Below, piece after piece: positions 7,984 to 17,007 of a stretch of 64,000 nt of DNA. The stretch's first letter is position 1. Each line of letters begins with the position of its first letter. Under the pieces are notes generated by a model. The model had not been told where the DNA came from. It worked only from the letters and a program-made list of their open reading frames with translations, and ran no database searches. A program made the position numbers and the translations under genes. Source of the stretch: JBBIJO01 sp037445895 (GTDB taxonomy: Bacteria > Bacteroidota > Ignavibacteria > Kapaibacteriales > UBA2268); NCBI GenBank assembly GCA_037445895.1, contig JBBIJO010000002.1, positions 124,001 through 188,000 on the forward strand, given 5' to 3'.

Positions 7984-10767
7984 TTAGTAAACTTTTTCAA
8001 AATACTTTGTTGGCAAAATAATTGTAAAGGTTGAACCAACGCCAACTTTGCTGGAAACGTTAATTTCGCCTCCCATCAATTCAACGAATTTTTTTGCAAC
8101 AGTTAAACCAAGTCCAGAACCTTCGAACTCTCGGCTTAATCCTTGACTTACTTGATAAAATTCTTTCCAGATATATTCCAAATGTTCCTCGGAAATACCA
8201 ATCCCAGTATCCCCGATTGAAATTTCGACTTGTTCAGTCCCATTTCTTTGTAATTGTGTTACTTTGACTTCGATTTCACCTTTTTGAGTAAACTTGAAAG
8301 CATTACTGATTAAACTAGCAACAACAGAGCGAATCATAGCCTCGTCCTGATACATCGAGATTTGTTCAAACTCTGTATGAAATTGAACCATTAGATTCTT
8401 CTCTTTGAAAAACATAGAATATAGCTTGACTAAATCTTCGACCACTGTAACTAAATCGAATTCATTTGGCTTAACAGTTAATATGCCGGTTTCGATTTTA
8501 GAATAATCCATAATCAAGTTCAATGTGGTCAATAGCCTATACCCACTTTGGTAAAAAATCGAGCCGATTTCTTTTAATTCGGGTTCGTCGCGTTGCAACA
8601 TCAGATATTGCGCATATCCCATTATACCTGTTAATGGGGTTCGAAATTCATGACTAAAGTTCATAAGCAAATAACTTTTCAAAGAACTTAATTCTTCAGC
8701 TTTTTCCTTGGCTCGGATAAGTTCTTCCTCCAACTTTTTCTTTTCGGTTAAATCGGTTGCAACCGATACATACCCAAATAGCTGATTCTTCACATTAAAT
8801 ACAGGCGTTACAGTCAAATGAACAACACATAAAGTTCCATCTTTCTTAACACGGAGAGTCTCTCCTCGCCAAACTCCTTCGGAGATGGCTTTTTCGAGTA
8901 TATATTCCAGCTCGTTGGATGTAGCTCCTTCGGGAACAAGGAAAGCAACATCCTTTCCTGTTACTTCGTCGGCAGTATATCCATACAACTTTTCGAAGCC
9001 ACTATTAACATAAAGAATACGCTTATCGGGACTGGTAATAATAATGGAATCGCCAATAGATTGAAGTGCTTGGGTTAATTGTTTCAGTTCATTGTTTAGT
9101 TTTTCTATCTCGGTTAAATCGCGAACAACAGCGACCAAGTAAGATTTTCCACCAGCCAACACCCGATTCAAAGAAACCTTGGTTGCAAGTAGATTTCCTT
9201 TATGAGTTTTAAAAGTCCATTCGAAACGGAGAACTTCGCCCTTATAGGCTCGGCGAATATAATCTAATATCTCCTTTTTGGAAGATATACCATCGGGTTG
9301 AAACTCGGGGGAAAAGAAATACAGCGTTTTCCCGACTAAATCCTCCTTTGTAGTTTCGAACAAATCCAAAGCAGTATAATTGCAATCGACAAAAGTATCG
9401 GCAACCAAGATGAAAATTGCATCTGTTGACGCCTCGAATAAGGCTCTATACTTTTTTTCACTTTCGATAAGCTTTTCTTCGATAATTTTCCTGTCGGTAA
9501 TATCGACGATATATCCCTGCAAAGTTTCGGCATATCCGTTTTCGTCGTAAATTCCGCAACTTTGTTCGAAGACCCAACGAATCTCGCCATTTTTCGTAAC
9601 TATCGGGTATTCATCTTGAATTACATTGCGTTGTTTCAAGTTAGTTTGCCACTTAAACCATATTCGTTCTCTATGGTCAGGATGAATTAAATCGTTGAAC
9701 GAAAGTAATTTATTCCCGATAACTTCTTCGGGTTTGTAGCCAGTGATTTTTTCGAAATTATCGCTAAGATACTCCATCGTCCAAAAACGGTCGTTTCTGC
9801 AACGGTAAACAAACCCGGGAAGCGTTTCGAAAAGTCTATAGAAAAAGTGTTCTTGCTCGTGCATTTTGGATTCTAATTCTTGTTTTTTTGTTTCTACCTC
9901 CAATGTATAAAGAGCCAACGAAACATCCCCAGCAAGTTCAAGAAGTATTTTTTTTTCATTTTCAACAGGTTGCCTTGAATAAACAGCAAAATAGCCATAA
10001 CGGTTACCGGAACGAACCAAAGGAACGAGAATGCCATATAGCTGAATCTTATCAATTTTTTCTTCCCACAGCAAGTATTTGCTTGCGTATAGTTTCGCTG
10101 AATCTTGCCCCTTGATTTTTGCTTTAGCCCTTTCCAACACCGAAGAAATCTGATTAGAATTACCGAGTTGACCGAATTTTGCAATCCCGTATGGTTCCCC
10201 AAAGATAAGGTTACCATTTTCGCCAAAAAACGACTTTTCGGGCGAAAAGAAGCCAACAAAAACATAATCTAATATTTCAAGGAGGATTCCACAGGTTTTT
10301 TCTAAAATCTTTGTAGCATCCTTTTCAACAAATATTAACTGATTAACATTCCTGATTGCTTTTAAAACTTGGTTCAGGTGTTTCAATGCCTTTTCTTTCG
10401 AAACTTCTTCGGTAATATCCTTGGCGATATGCAAAATGCAGCTAAGCTCGCCACTTTCGTCGTAGATTGGAGTGCAATTCAATAGAAAGGTTTTGTCGTT
10501 GATTTTGCAAGCAAGTCGAAGAGGACCTTCTTGGGAAAGCCCCTTCAAATGCTTTGCAGAAGAGATTTTAGGTATTCGAGCGATATTGAAACAACCGAAA
10601 CAGTCTGAACAAAATATGCTTTCCGAAACGATATCTTTTATGCCAAAAATCTCTTTCCCTTTTTGGTTTACGTATTCAAATTTACCATCTCTATCCGAAA
10701 GACATACGATATCGTCGGTTAAATCGAAAAATTTTTCGAATAAATTTGTTCTTTCGTCGTTTTCCAA
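7984..10767 (-). CDS. Soluble multi-PAS/GAF sensor histidine kinase
   Basis: A cytosolic sensor kinase of 927 residues with no membrane segment. Order by eye: PAS (~10-125), GAF-like (~130-285), three more PAS domains (~305-430, 433-555, 557-680; each ends in DITDR-, DLTEI- or DLTEK-like phrases), HisKA with MNFSHEFRTPLTGIMGY (His near 705), and HATPase_c (~800-920; GDTGIGIS, GSGLGLTVAKKF). The first PAS carries a tight Cys cluster, CSDCFGC, which might bind metal or sense redox. The only usable start is a TTG at 10767 with a poor ribosome site; the frame is closed upstream and no early ATG exists. It precedes the response regulator and probably phosphorylates it. The signal is unknown. Confidence 0.92.
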   Translation of the reverse strand: MENDERTNLFEKFFDLTDDIVCLSDRDGKFEYVNQKGKEIFGIKDIVSESIFCSDCFGCFNIARIPKISSAKHLKGLSQEGPLRLACKINDKTFLLNCTPIYDESGELSCILHIAKDITEEVSKEKALKHLNQVLKAIRNVNQLIFVEKDATKILEKTCGILLEILDYVFVGFFSPEKSFFGENGNLIFGEPYGIAKFGQLGNSNQISSVLERAKAKIKGQDSAKLYASKYLLWEEKIDKIQLYGILVPLVRSGNRYGYFAVYSRQPVENEKKILLELAGDVSLALYTLEVETKKQELESKMHEQEHFFYRLFETLPGFVYRCRNDRFWTMEYLSDNFEKITGYKPEEVIGNKLLSFNDLIHPDHRERIWFKWQTNLKQRNVIQDEYPIVTKNGEIRWVFEQSCGIYDENGYAETLQGYIVDITDRKIIEEKLIESEKKYRALFEASTDAIFILVADTFVDCNYTALDLFETTKEDLVGKTLYFFSPEFQPDGISSKKEILDYIRRAYKGEVLRFEWTFKTHKGNLLATKVSLNRVLAGGKSYLVAVVRDLTEIEKLNNELKQLTQALQSIGDSIIITSPDKRILYVNSGFEKLYGYTADEVTGKDVAFLVPEGATSNELEYILEKAISEGVWRGETLRVKKDGTLCVVHLTVTPVFNVKNQLFGYVSVATDLTEKKKLEEELIRAKEKAEELSSLKSYLLMNFSHEFRTPLTGIMGYAQYLMLQRDEPELKEIGSIFYQSGYRLLTTLNLIMDYSKIETGILTVKPNEFDLVTVVEDLVKLYSMFFKEKNLMVQFHTEFEQISMYQDEAMIRSVVASLISNAFKFTQKGEIEVKVTQLQRNGTEQVEISIGDTGIGISEEHLEYIWKEFYQVSQGLSREFEGSGLGLTVAKKFVELMGGEINVSSKVGVGSTFTIILPTKYFEKVY

Positions 10768-10795
10768 AGTTAAATACCCAAAACCATACGATTCA

Positions 10796-10829
10796 CAAAG
10801 ATAAAATTAAGAAAAAAATTAATTCCAAA
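10796..10829 (-). promoter_or_regulatory. Candidate Bacteroidetes-type promoter for the histidine kinase
   Basis: On the minus strand, TATCTTTG (10803-10796) matches the Bacteroidetes -7 consensus TAnnTTTG exactly, with TTTG (10829-10826) 22 bases upstream, a little longer than the usual spacing to the -33 element. It lies 28 bases before the kinase start codon, inside the 101-base gap after the OmpA gene. It suggests the kinase can be transcribed apart from that OmpA gene. AT-rich sequence makes chance matches easy. Confidence 0.35.
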
Positions 10830-10868
10830 GTTTAAAACATTTTTTGCTAACTTACTAGAAGCATTAAA

Positions 10869-12851
10869 TTAACGTGGCGTTATTACAAGAACTTGAACGG
10901 TTCGGGAAAGATGCCGACCATTTGGCAAATCGTTATTGAACAGCAATGTGCGTTCGCCGACACCGTAGGCTTCTACTTTTACATCTTTTAACTGCTTGGT
11001 AATAATAGACTTAACCGCTTCTGCGCGTCGAGTAGCAAGATTTAAGTTGTATTCATCGTCGCCGATTCTATCGGTATAGCCATAAACTTTTACTATCGAG
11101 TTGTATTTAATAGATGGGATAATGTATTTTTTAATGATTTCTTGGTCTGCTCCCGAGACATCTGCTTTGTCGAAATCGAACAGCACTAAGCTGAACTTTG
11201 AAATAGTGCGGTCGGGAAGTTCTTCGGTTTTCTTACGAGTCGAGGAGATGTATTCAACAGGGATGTTGCCATTCGAATTTAACCGAAGCCCTCCTACGGT
11301 TTCCACTGTAAGTCTGTAATCGACCGGAATTTGTTTGCTTGCAAGTTCATTTGGTCGAATATTCCATTGTAAAGGTTTGGGCTGTCCGCTTCCGCTCGTT
11401 TGGCGCAAAAGTTTATCCCCTTGGTAAACCTCGATAGTCCAATTGGCAATCGAATCGGCAACTTCTGCAAACGGAACAAATTCGATGATACTGGGGTCGG
11501 CAATTCTTTGATTTTCTCCTTCGATTACGATAGGACTTAAAATATCGGGATTAGAACTGGCAAGTTCAACACGACGATTTTCGGCAACTCCTTCGGGGTC
11601 GATACTCGACGATGGTTTACTTGGCAAACCAGTTGTGCGAATATTTATCCTTTCGGGGTTAATTCCCCAAAAATTGACTAGATAATCTTTGGCGAAATTA
11701 GCTCGTTCGCGAGCAAGAGTTTTGTTTTGCGACTCCGTCTTGCTCCCATCTGTCGTTCCAGTAATCGTTAATTCGGCTCGGGGATTGTTTTTCAAGCGAT
11801 ATCCAACAATATCGAGTGTATGACGGTTGATTTCGAGAGCATCCATTTCGAGCTGATTGATACTGAATTCTCCTCGTTCGGCAGAAGTTAGTAGAACCTG
11901 TGTATTGGCAGCAGGAGTCGAAGAATTTACCTCGAAAAAAACATAAGGAACAATTGGAAAAAGTTCCTGATATTTGGTGTCTTCGACTCGGACCATATCG
12001 ACTCGCACAGGTCTGCCTTGGTCGTCGAAAGTGCGAATTTCCTTGAAGCCTGCTGTCGAAATAGAAGGTTTTTCGTAATAATCCGCGGTTGGTTCTGGCG
12101 ATGGTGCAAAAGTCAAGGAAGCCCCAATACGAAGCTGCGAAAAAGATAAAGATTCATTTTGGCTATAAAGGATATTTCCATCGCTGTCACGTGCAACATA
12201 AGATGCTTCGCTGAATTTATTGAAAGGTATCCTGAATGAAAGTTCAGGCGAAAGAAGAATAGTCGGCGATAATCGAAAAGTATATCCTAATCCTAAAATC
12301 CCAGCAATTCTAGTGTTAACATTGGAAATATCGGCTGGAGGAATCCCGAGCAAAGTATTTTCAAGAGTTTTTGTTATAAAAGAACCAATTTCTAAACCAG
12401 CAAGGAAGTATAAATCGCTTGCTCCAGCTATCAGGTCGTAGATTGTAATGCCAGGGGTAAGCTCAAGATACGAAGTTGTAATTTTAACTGCATCCTCGTA
12501 AGTAGTATATAAACTGGTCGTATAATCGAAACCATAATAGTTAATTTTTCCAGAAGTGTAGTTGTAGCCAATCCTACCAGTTATAAAAATATTATGGGTT
12601 ACTGGTAAATTAATGATGCCACCAAAGCCGATACCTGTTAGCAGGATATTATCGCTTGCACTACCAACTTGTTGTCCAACTGGTGAAAACCATTTCAGCT
12701 CTTCGTTCCAGAAGTCAAAATTTAGGTTTCCGTAGAAGCCCAAATTCCATGGCAGATGAAATGTCGATTCGCCTTTGGTTTGCGAATACAAAGGATTCGC
12801 AAAAAAAACAACCGAAAAGATAAATAAGATAAAAGCCTTAAATTTTGCCAT
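10869..12851 (-). CDS. OmpA-family outer membrane protein with two OmpA-type domains (paralogue 2)
   Basis: A likely outer-membrane barrel that holds peptidoglycan, 660 residues. Signal peptide 1-23 (ending NPLYSQ), barrel-like region ~25-250, a first OmpA-type domain ~330-440 (ELTITGTTDGSK, ARERANFAKDYL, ENRRVELA) and a C-terminal OmpA domain ~555-660 (FDFDKADVSG, YGYTDRIGDDEYN, RRAEAVKS). It is a paralogue of the protein at 1675-3711 but lacks its proline-rich linker. A strong GAGGAGGG precedes the ATG at 12851. It is divergent from the small barrel gene at 12942 and lies upstream of the kinase/regulator pair on the same strand. Confidence 0.88.
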   Translation of the reverse strand: MAKFKAFILFIFSVVFFANPLYSQTKGESTFHLPWNLGFYGNLNFDFWNEELKWFSPVGQQVGSASDNILLTGIGFGGIINLPVTHNIFITGRIGYNYTSGKINYYGFDYTTSLYTTYEDAVKITTSYLELTPGITIYDLIAGASDLYFLAGLEIGSFITKTLENTLLGIPPADISNVNTRIAGILGLGYTFRLSPTILLSPELSFRIPFNKFSEASYVARDSDGNILYSQNESLSFSQLRIGASLTFAPSPEPTADYYEKPSISTAGFKEIRTFDDQGRPVRVDMVRVEDTKYQELFPIVPYVFFEVNSSTPAANTQVLLTSAERGEFSINQLEMDALEINRHTLDIVGYRLKNNPRAELTITGTTDGSKTESQNKTLARERANFAKDYLVNFWGINPERINIRTTGLPSKPSSSIDPEGVAENRRVELASSNPDILSPIVIEGENQRIADPSIIEFVPFAEVADSIANWTIEVYQGDKLLRQTSGSGQPKPLQWNIRPNELASKQIPVDYRLTVETVGGLRLNSNGNIPVEYISSTRKKTEELPDRTISKFSLVLFDFDKADVSGADQEIIKKYIIPSIKYNSIVKVYGYTDRIGDDEYNLNLATRRAEAVKSIITKQLKDVKVEAYGVGERTLLFNNDLPNGRHLSRTVQVLVITPR

Positions 12852-12941
12852 AAACCCTCCTCTTTATATTAAAAATACTAATAAGTTTTTCATATATTTT
12901 GTAATTTTGCAAAATCAATTTAATAAAATTTTAGGATTGAG
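12852..12941. promoter_or_regulatory. Divergent promoter region with a 12-base palindrome
   Basis: These 90 AT-rich bases separate two divergent outer-membrane genes. TAATTTTG (12902-12909) matches TAnnTTTG on the plus strand, 32 bases before the ATG at 12942. It overlaps a perfect palindrome, ATTTTGCAAAAT (12904-12915), which could be an operator. No clear -33 element is visible. Confidence 0.35.
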
Positions 12942-13622
12942 ATGACGAAAATAGTAACTTTTTTCGGTTTTTTTATTTTATTGTCTTTGCAAGTTTTCGC
13001 AAAGCCAATCGGTTTTGGTTTTCATTTTGGACTTGCAACACCCAACGACCAAATCAACAACGTTTATAATAGTAACACAATTAAGCTCAATGATTCAAGC
13101 TCGAGGATTGTTCGGGAGGCAGCCAAAATTGGCTATTTCATTGGCGTCGGATTGAACACCCCATTATCCGATAATTTTGCATTTACGGGCAGTATTAGTT
13201 TAAATCGTTTTCCCCAAACCGAATTAAAAATTTTTGTTCCGAAAACTCAACCAACTCCAAATAACCAGTTCGATACAGTTGTCCTAAAATCAATACAAAA
13301 TATAATACCAATATCTGTCGGTATGAACTGGTTTCTGTTTAAGTCTTTTTTTTCGCCCTACGTTACCGGTAATTTAGCTTATTTCTACATAGTAAATTCA
13401 ATAGATATTGTTCAACTTGGTATTGATGTGCCAATAGCCACAACGAAATCGAATAGCCGACTCGGTGCTGGTATTGGTGCTGGTATAGACTTCAATTTTG
13501 AGTTACTCACTTTAAACCTCGAAGCAAGGTATAATTTTGTAAACCTGATTGGCAATGAAAGCAATGAACCAACAAAAAGATATCTAACAGTTGGTATTGG
13601 CTTGATTTTTGGTAACCGTTAA
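12942..13622 (+). CDS. Outer membrane beta-barrel protein (porin-like, small)
   Basis: 226 residues. Signal peptide MTKIVTFFGFFILLSLQVFA, then a body of alternating amphipathic strands typical of 8-stranded outer-membrane barrels, ending with strand-like segments (LEARYNFVNL, YLTVGIGLIFGNR). The glycine-rich LGAGIGAGIDF and the strand-like C-terminus fit the OMP_b-brl/OmpW-like group; the exact family and ligand cannot be told by eye. It is followed 24 bases later by asnS and diverges from an OmpA gene. Confidence 0.7.
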   Translation: MTKIVTFFGFFILLSLQVFAKPIGFGFHFGLATPNDQINNVYNSNTIKLNDSSSRIVREAAKIGYFIGVGLNTPLSDNFAFTGSISLNRFPQTELKIFVPKTQPTPNNQFDTVVLKSIQNIIPISVGMNWFLFKSFFSPYVTGNLAYFYIVNSIDIVQLGIDVPIATTKSNSRLGAGIGAGIDFNFELLTLNLEARYNFVNLIGNESNEPTKRYLTVGIGLIFGNR

Positions 13623-13646
13623 GTTTCCATACCAAAAGGAATAAAT

Positions 13647-14996
13647 ATGATTTCACATTATAAAACATATCAATATGTAGAAAATCTTGCACAATATGTT
13701 GGAACCGAAGTAACTCTTAGAGGATGGATTTACCACAAAACAGGTAAAGGCAAACTTCAATTCATTCAATTGCGCGACGGCACGGGTATTGTTCAATGCG
13801 TTATCTTCAAAAACAATGTTTCCGAAGAGGTTTTCGAAGATGCCAAAAGGTTAACACAGGAAAGTTCGGCAATTGTTAAAGGAATAGTTCGCGAAGAACA
13901 GCGGGCACCGGGTGGCTACGAAATCGATGTTACCGATTTGAAAATTATTCAAATAGCACAAGACTACCCTATAACACCCAAAGAACACGGCGATGCTTTT
14001 CTGCTCGAACACCGCCATCTTTGGCTTCGTTCTTCGAAACAACATGCAATAATGAGGGTTCGCTCCGCGGTCGTTAAAGCTATCCGAGACTTTTTCGATG
14101 GCAATGGTTTCAAACTGATGGATTCTCCAATCCTTACTCCAAATGCTTGCGAAGGAACAACCACTCTTTTCGAAACTAAATATTTCGACCTCGGAACTGC
14201 ATACCTTTCGCAATCGGGTCAACTTTATGCCGAAGCTTCGGCAATGGCTTTGGGACGTGTTTACACATTTGGTCCGACCTTCCGCGCCGAGCAATCTAAA
14301 ACCAGAAAACATTTAACCGAATTTTGGATGGTTGAACCCGAAATGGCTTACTTCGACTTGAACGACGATATGGACCTTGCCGAAGATTTAGTCGAATACA
14401 TTGTTCAATATGTTCTTAAAACTTGTCGGCAAGAGCTTGGAACCCTTGAACGCGATATTACCCAACTCGAAAAGGTTAAACGACCTTTTTACCGAATGAC
14501 ATATACAGAAGCCGTTGAATGGTTAAATAGAAACAAAATTCCTTTGATTAAAAAGATAAATGGACAAGAGGTTGAAATGGATTTCCCTTGGGGCGAAGAT
14601 TTCGGAGCTGGACAAGAAGAAGCATTGATGGAACAATTCGATAAACCTTGCATAATCCACCGATACCCTGCAAAAGTTAAAGCCTTCTATATGAAACGAG
14701 ACCCCGACAATCCAGAACTTGTCCTTGCAATGGATATGCTTGCTCCCGAAAAAGGAGGCGAAATAATTGGCGGAAGCCAACGCGAAGACAGCTACGACGC
14801 TCTTTTGGAAAGAATCAAAGAAGAGAACTTACCATTGGAAGCTTTCGAATGGTACTTGGATATTCGTAAATATGGGTCTGTCCCCCATAGTGGATTTGGT
14901 TTGGGTGTTGAACGAACTGTAAAGTGGATTACCGGAGCAAAACATATTCGGGAAGTTATTCCCTTCCCACGTATGATATATAGAATTGTACCATAA
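13647..14996 (+). CDS. asnS: Asparagine--tRNA ligase
   Basis: A class IIb aminoacyl-tRNA synthetase that charges tRNA-Asn; 449 residues, normal length. N-terminal OB-fold anticodon-binding domain (~15-105, VTLRGWIYHKTGKGKLQFI). Catalytic core from ~130 with motif 2 (FGPTFRAEQSKTRKHLTEFW) and motif 3 (GFGLGVERTVKWITG ... IPFPR). The phrase HLTEFWMVEPE is typical of AsnRS rather than AspRS or LysRS. The ATG at 13647 has AAGGA upstream. It starts a plus-strand run of housekeeping genes (trxA, PCD, eno, hexomutase). Confidence 0.96.
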   Translation: MISHYKTYQYVENLAQYVGTEVTLRGWIYHKTGKGKLQFIQLRDGTGIVQCVIFKNNVSEEVFEDAKRLTQESSAIVKGIVREEQRAPGGYEIDVTDLKIIQIAQDYPITPKEHGDAFLLEHRHLWLRSSKQHAIMRVRSAVVKAIRDFFDGNGFKLMDSPILTPNACEGTTTLFETKYFDLGTAYLSQSGQLYAEASAMALGRVYTFGPTFRAEQSKTRKHLTEFWMVEPEMAYFDLNDDMDLAEDLVEYIVQYVLKTCRQELGTLERDITQLEKVKRPFYRMTYTEAVEWLNRNKIPLIKKINGQEVEMDFPWGEDFGAGQEEALMEQFDKPCIIHRYPAKVKAFYMKRDPDNPELVLAMDMLAPEKGGEIIGGSQREDSYDALLERIKEENLPLEAFEWYLDIRKYGSVPHSGFGLGVERTVKWITGAKHIREVIPFPRMIYRIVP

Positions 14997-15053
14997 AAAT
15001 ATTTGCTCTTGTTGTTCGATAATTAATGTTTATTTTAAATAAAAGAGGTATAA

Positions 15054-15377
15054 ATGGGAAACATTGTTCATCTGACCGATGGAAACTTTAAACAAGAAGT
15101 TTTGGAATCCGAACTTCCTGTTTTGATTGATTTTTGGGCAACTTGGTGTGCTCCTTGCAGAATAATTGCTCCAATCGTCGAAGAATTAGCAAAGGAGTTC
15201 GATGGAAAACTAAAAGTCTGCAAACTCGATGTCGATAGCAATCAAAACACTGCAGTCGAGTATGGAATCCGCTCGATTCCAACCTTACTTTTCTTCAAGA
15301 ATGGAACGGTAGCTGGACAAATAATTGGAGCGGTTCCAAAAAACAAAATTGTAGAACAAATCGAAAAGATTGTCTAA
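15054..15377 (+). CDS. trxA: Thioredoxin
   Basis: A cytosolic dithiol reductase of 107 residues, the classical thioredoxin length. The redox motif WCAPC follows DFWATWCAPCR (Cys near residues 32 and 35), and the cis-Pro is in RSIPTLLFFKNG. There is no signal peptide. GAGGT precedes the ATG. Its stop overlaps the ATG of the next gene by one base (TAATG), so translation is coupled to the pterin dehydratase. Confidence 0.96.
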   Translation: MGNIVHLTDGNFKQEVLESELPVLIDFWATWCAPCRIIAPIVEELAKEFDGKLKVCKLDVDSNQNTAVEYGIRSIPTLLFFKNGTVAGQIIGAVPKNKIVEQIEKIV

Positions 15378-15676
15378 TGGGGCGCCCGGAACTGCTTTCC
15401 GAAGTCGAAATCCAAGAAAATTTAAAAGATATTGAACTTTGGCAACGTTCCGAAAATTCAATTGTCCGAGAATTTGTTGCTCCCGACTTTGTTTCTGCTA
15501 TAGGATTTGTTAATTCAATTGCAATTATTGCCGAAGCGATGGATCATCATCCCGACATTCTAATTTATGGTTGGAACAAAATCAGAATTTCGACAACTAC
15601 ACACAATCGTGGAGGATTAACAAAATTAGATTTTGAATTAGCAAAAAAAATAGATAATTTGAAATTTTTTAAGTGA
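15377..15676 (+). CDS. phhB: 4a-hydroxytetrahydrobiopterin dehydratase (pterin-4a-carbinolamine dehydratase)
   Basis: Dehydrates 4a-hydroxy-tetrahydropterin in pterin recycling. 99 residues, normal for the family. The signature is present: EAMDHHPDI (the two catalytic His), the Trp in YGWNKIRIS, the third His in TTTHNRGG and the Asp in LTKLDFELAKKID. The TAATG overlap with trxA indicates coupling. No aromatic amino acid hydroxylase lies nearby, so the pterin it recycles is unknown; a general repair role for cofactor is possible. Confidence 0.93.
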   Translation: MGRPELLSEVEIQENLKDIELWQRSENSIVREFVAPDFVSAIGFVNSIAIIAEAMDHHPDILIYGWNKIRISTTTHNRGGLTKLDFELAKKIDNLKFFK

Positions 15677-15686
15677 ATAAAGTCAA

Positions 15687-16979
15687 ATGAGTTCTTTTAT
15701 TATTGATGTCTATGGTCGGGAAATCCTCGATTCTCGTGGTAATCCAACTGTTGAAGTTGAAGTTTTACTCGATGATGGCTCGGTTGGGGTTGCTGCTGTT
15801 CCATCGGGTGCAAGCACCGGCGAGTCCGAAGCTGTTGAACTTCGCGACAACGACCCTTCCCGTTACTTAGGGAAAGGAGTCCAAAATGCTGTCGAAAATG
15901 TTAATACGATAATTGCCGAAACTCTCGAAGGACTCGACTCGAGCGAACAAGCACAAATCGATAGAATATTAATAGAAATCGATGGAACCCCAAACAAATC
16001 GAAACTCGGTGCAAACGCAATCTTGGGAACTTCAATTGCTGTTGCCAAAGCAGCATCGGAATCGTATATGCTACCCCTATATAGGTATCTTGGTGGCGTA
16101 AATGCTCGAATCCTTCCTACTCCAATGATGAATATTCTTAATGGGGGGAAACATGCGGACAACAATGTCGATATTCAAGAGTTTATGATTGTCCCTGCGG
16201 GAGCTACTTCTTTTCGGGAGTCCCTTCGAATGGGCACAGAAATTTTCCATCATTTAAAATCTGTCCTCAAAGCTAAGGGCTATTCAACCTCTGTTGGCGA
16301 CGAAGGCGGTTTTGCTCCATCGCTTAAATCGAACGAAGAAGCGTTCGAGGTAATTCTCGAAGCAATTGAAAAAGCCGGATACAAACCGGGCGACGATGCC
16401 TTGCTTGCTATTGATGTCGCTGCAAGCGAAATGTGGGAAGAAGGAAAATATCGTTTCTTCAAATCGACAAAAGAATTGTTTCTTCCCGAACAGATGGTTA
16501 ATTGGTATGTTGAATTAGTAGCTAAGTACCCTATTATCTCTATCGAAGACGGTCTGGGAGAGCACGATTGGAATGGATGGCAAATGCTTACTAACGAGCT
16601 TGGGGAAAAAATTCAACTTGTAGGAGACGATATTTTTGTTACGAATCCCGCCTTTTTACGAAAAGGAATCGAATTAGGAGTTGCCAACTCAGTATTAATC
16701 AAATTGAACCAGATTGGAACAATAACAGAAACAATCGAAACGATTGAATTAGCCCGAAAAAATGGTTATTCTACGATTATTTCCCATCGTTCTGGCGAAA
16801 CCGAAGATACTACAATTGCAGACTTTGCAGTAGCAACAAACGCCGGACAAATTAAAACTGGCGCACCAAGTAGAACCGATAGAGTCGCAAAATACAACAG
16901 ACTCCTCCGAATCGAAGAAATGTTGGACACCGAAGCTATTTTTTCTGGAAAAAGCGAATTTCGAAAATTTCTACAATAA
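15687..16979 (+). CDS. eno: Enolase (phosphopyruvate hydratase)
   Basis: Interconverts 2-phosphoglycerate and phosphoenolpyruvate in glycolysis and gluconeogenesis. 430 residues, full length. Residues seen: SGASTGESEAVELRD, SVGDEGGFAP (acid/base Glu region near 205), Mg ligands in IDVAASEMW (~243), SIEDGLGEHDW (~287) and VGDDIFVTN (~314), the catalytic Lys in LIKLNQIGT (~339) and the substrate loop SHRSGETED (~368). It starts 10 bases after the pterin dehydratase stop and is followed 28 bases later by the phosphohexomutase. Confidence 0.98.
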   Translation: MSSFIIDVYGREILDSRGNPTVEVEVLLDDGSVGVAAVPSGASTGESEAVELRDNDPSRYLGKGVQNAVENVNTIIAETLEGLDSSEQAQIDRILIEIDGTPNKSKLGANAILGTSIAVAKAASESYMLPLYRYLGGVNARILPTPMMNILNGGKHADNNVDIQEFMIVPAGATSFRESLRMGTEIFHHLKSVLKAKGYSTSVGDEGGFAPSLKSNEEAFEVILEAIEKAGYKPGDDALLAIDVAASEMWEEGKYRFFKSTKELFLPEQMVNWYVELVAKYPIISIEDGLGEHDWNGWQMLTNELGEKIQLVGDDIFVTNPAFLRKGIELGVANSVLIKLNQIGTITETIETIELARKNGYSTIISHRSGETEDTTIADFAVATNAGQIKTGAPSRTDRVAKYNRLLRIEEMLDTEAIFSGKSEFRKFLQ

Positions 16980-17007
16980 GTGTTGTAAAACTTTAATTTA
17001 GGTTAAT

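Noticed and set aside
9894..10265. 123-residue minus-strand frame within the kinase gene
   Set aside because: Different frame of the same strand as the kinase; no features and no ribosome site.
13851..14312. 153-residue minus-strand frame
   Set aside because: It lies wholly inside asnS, has no family features, and asnS on the other strand is certain.
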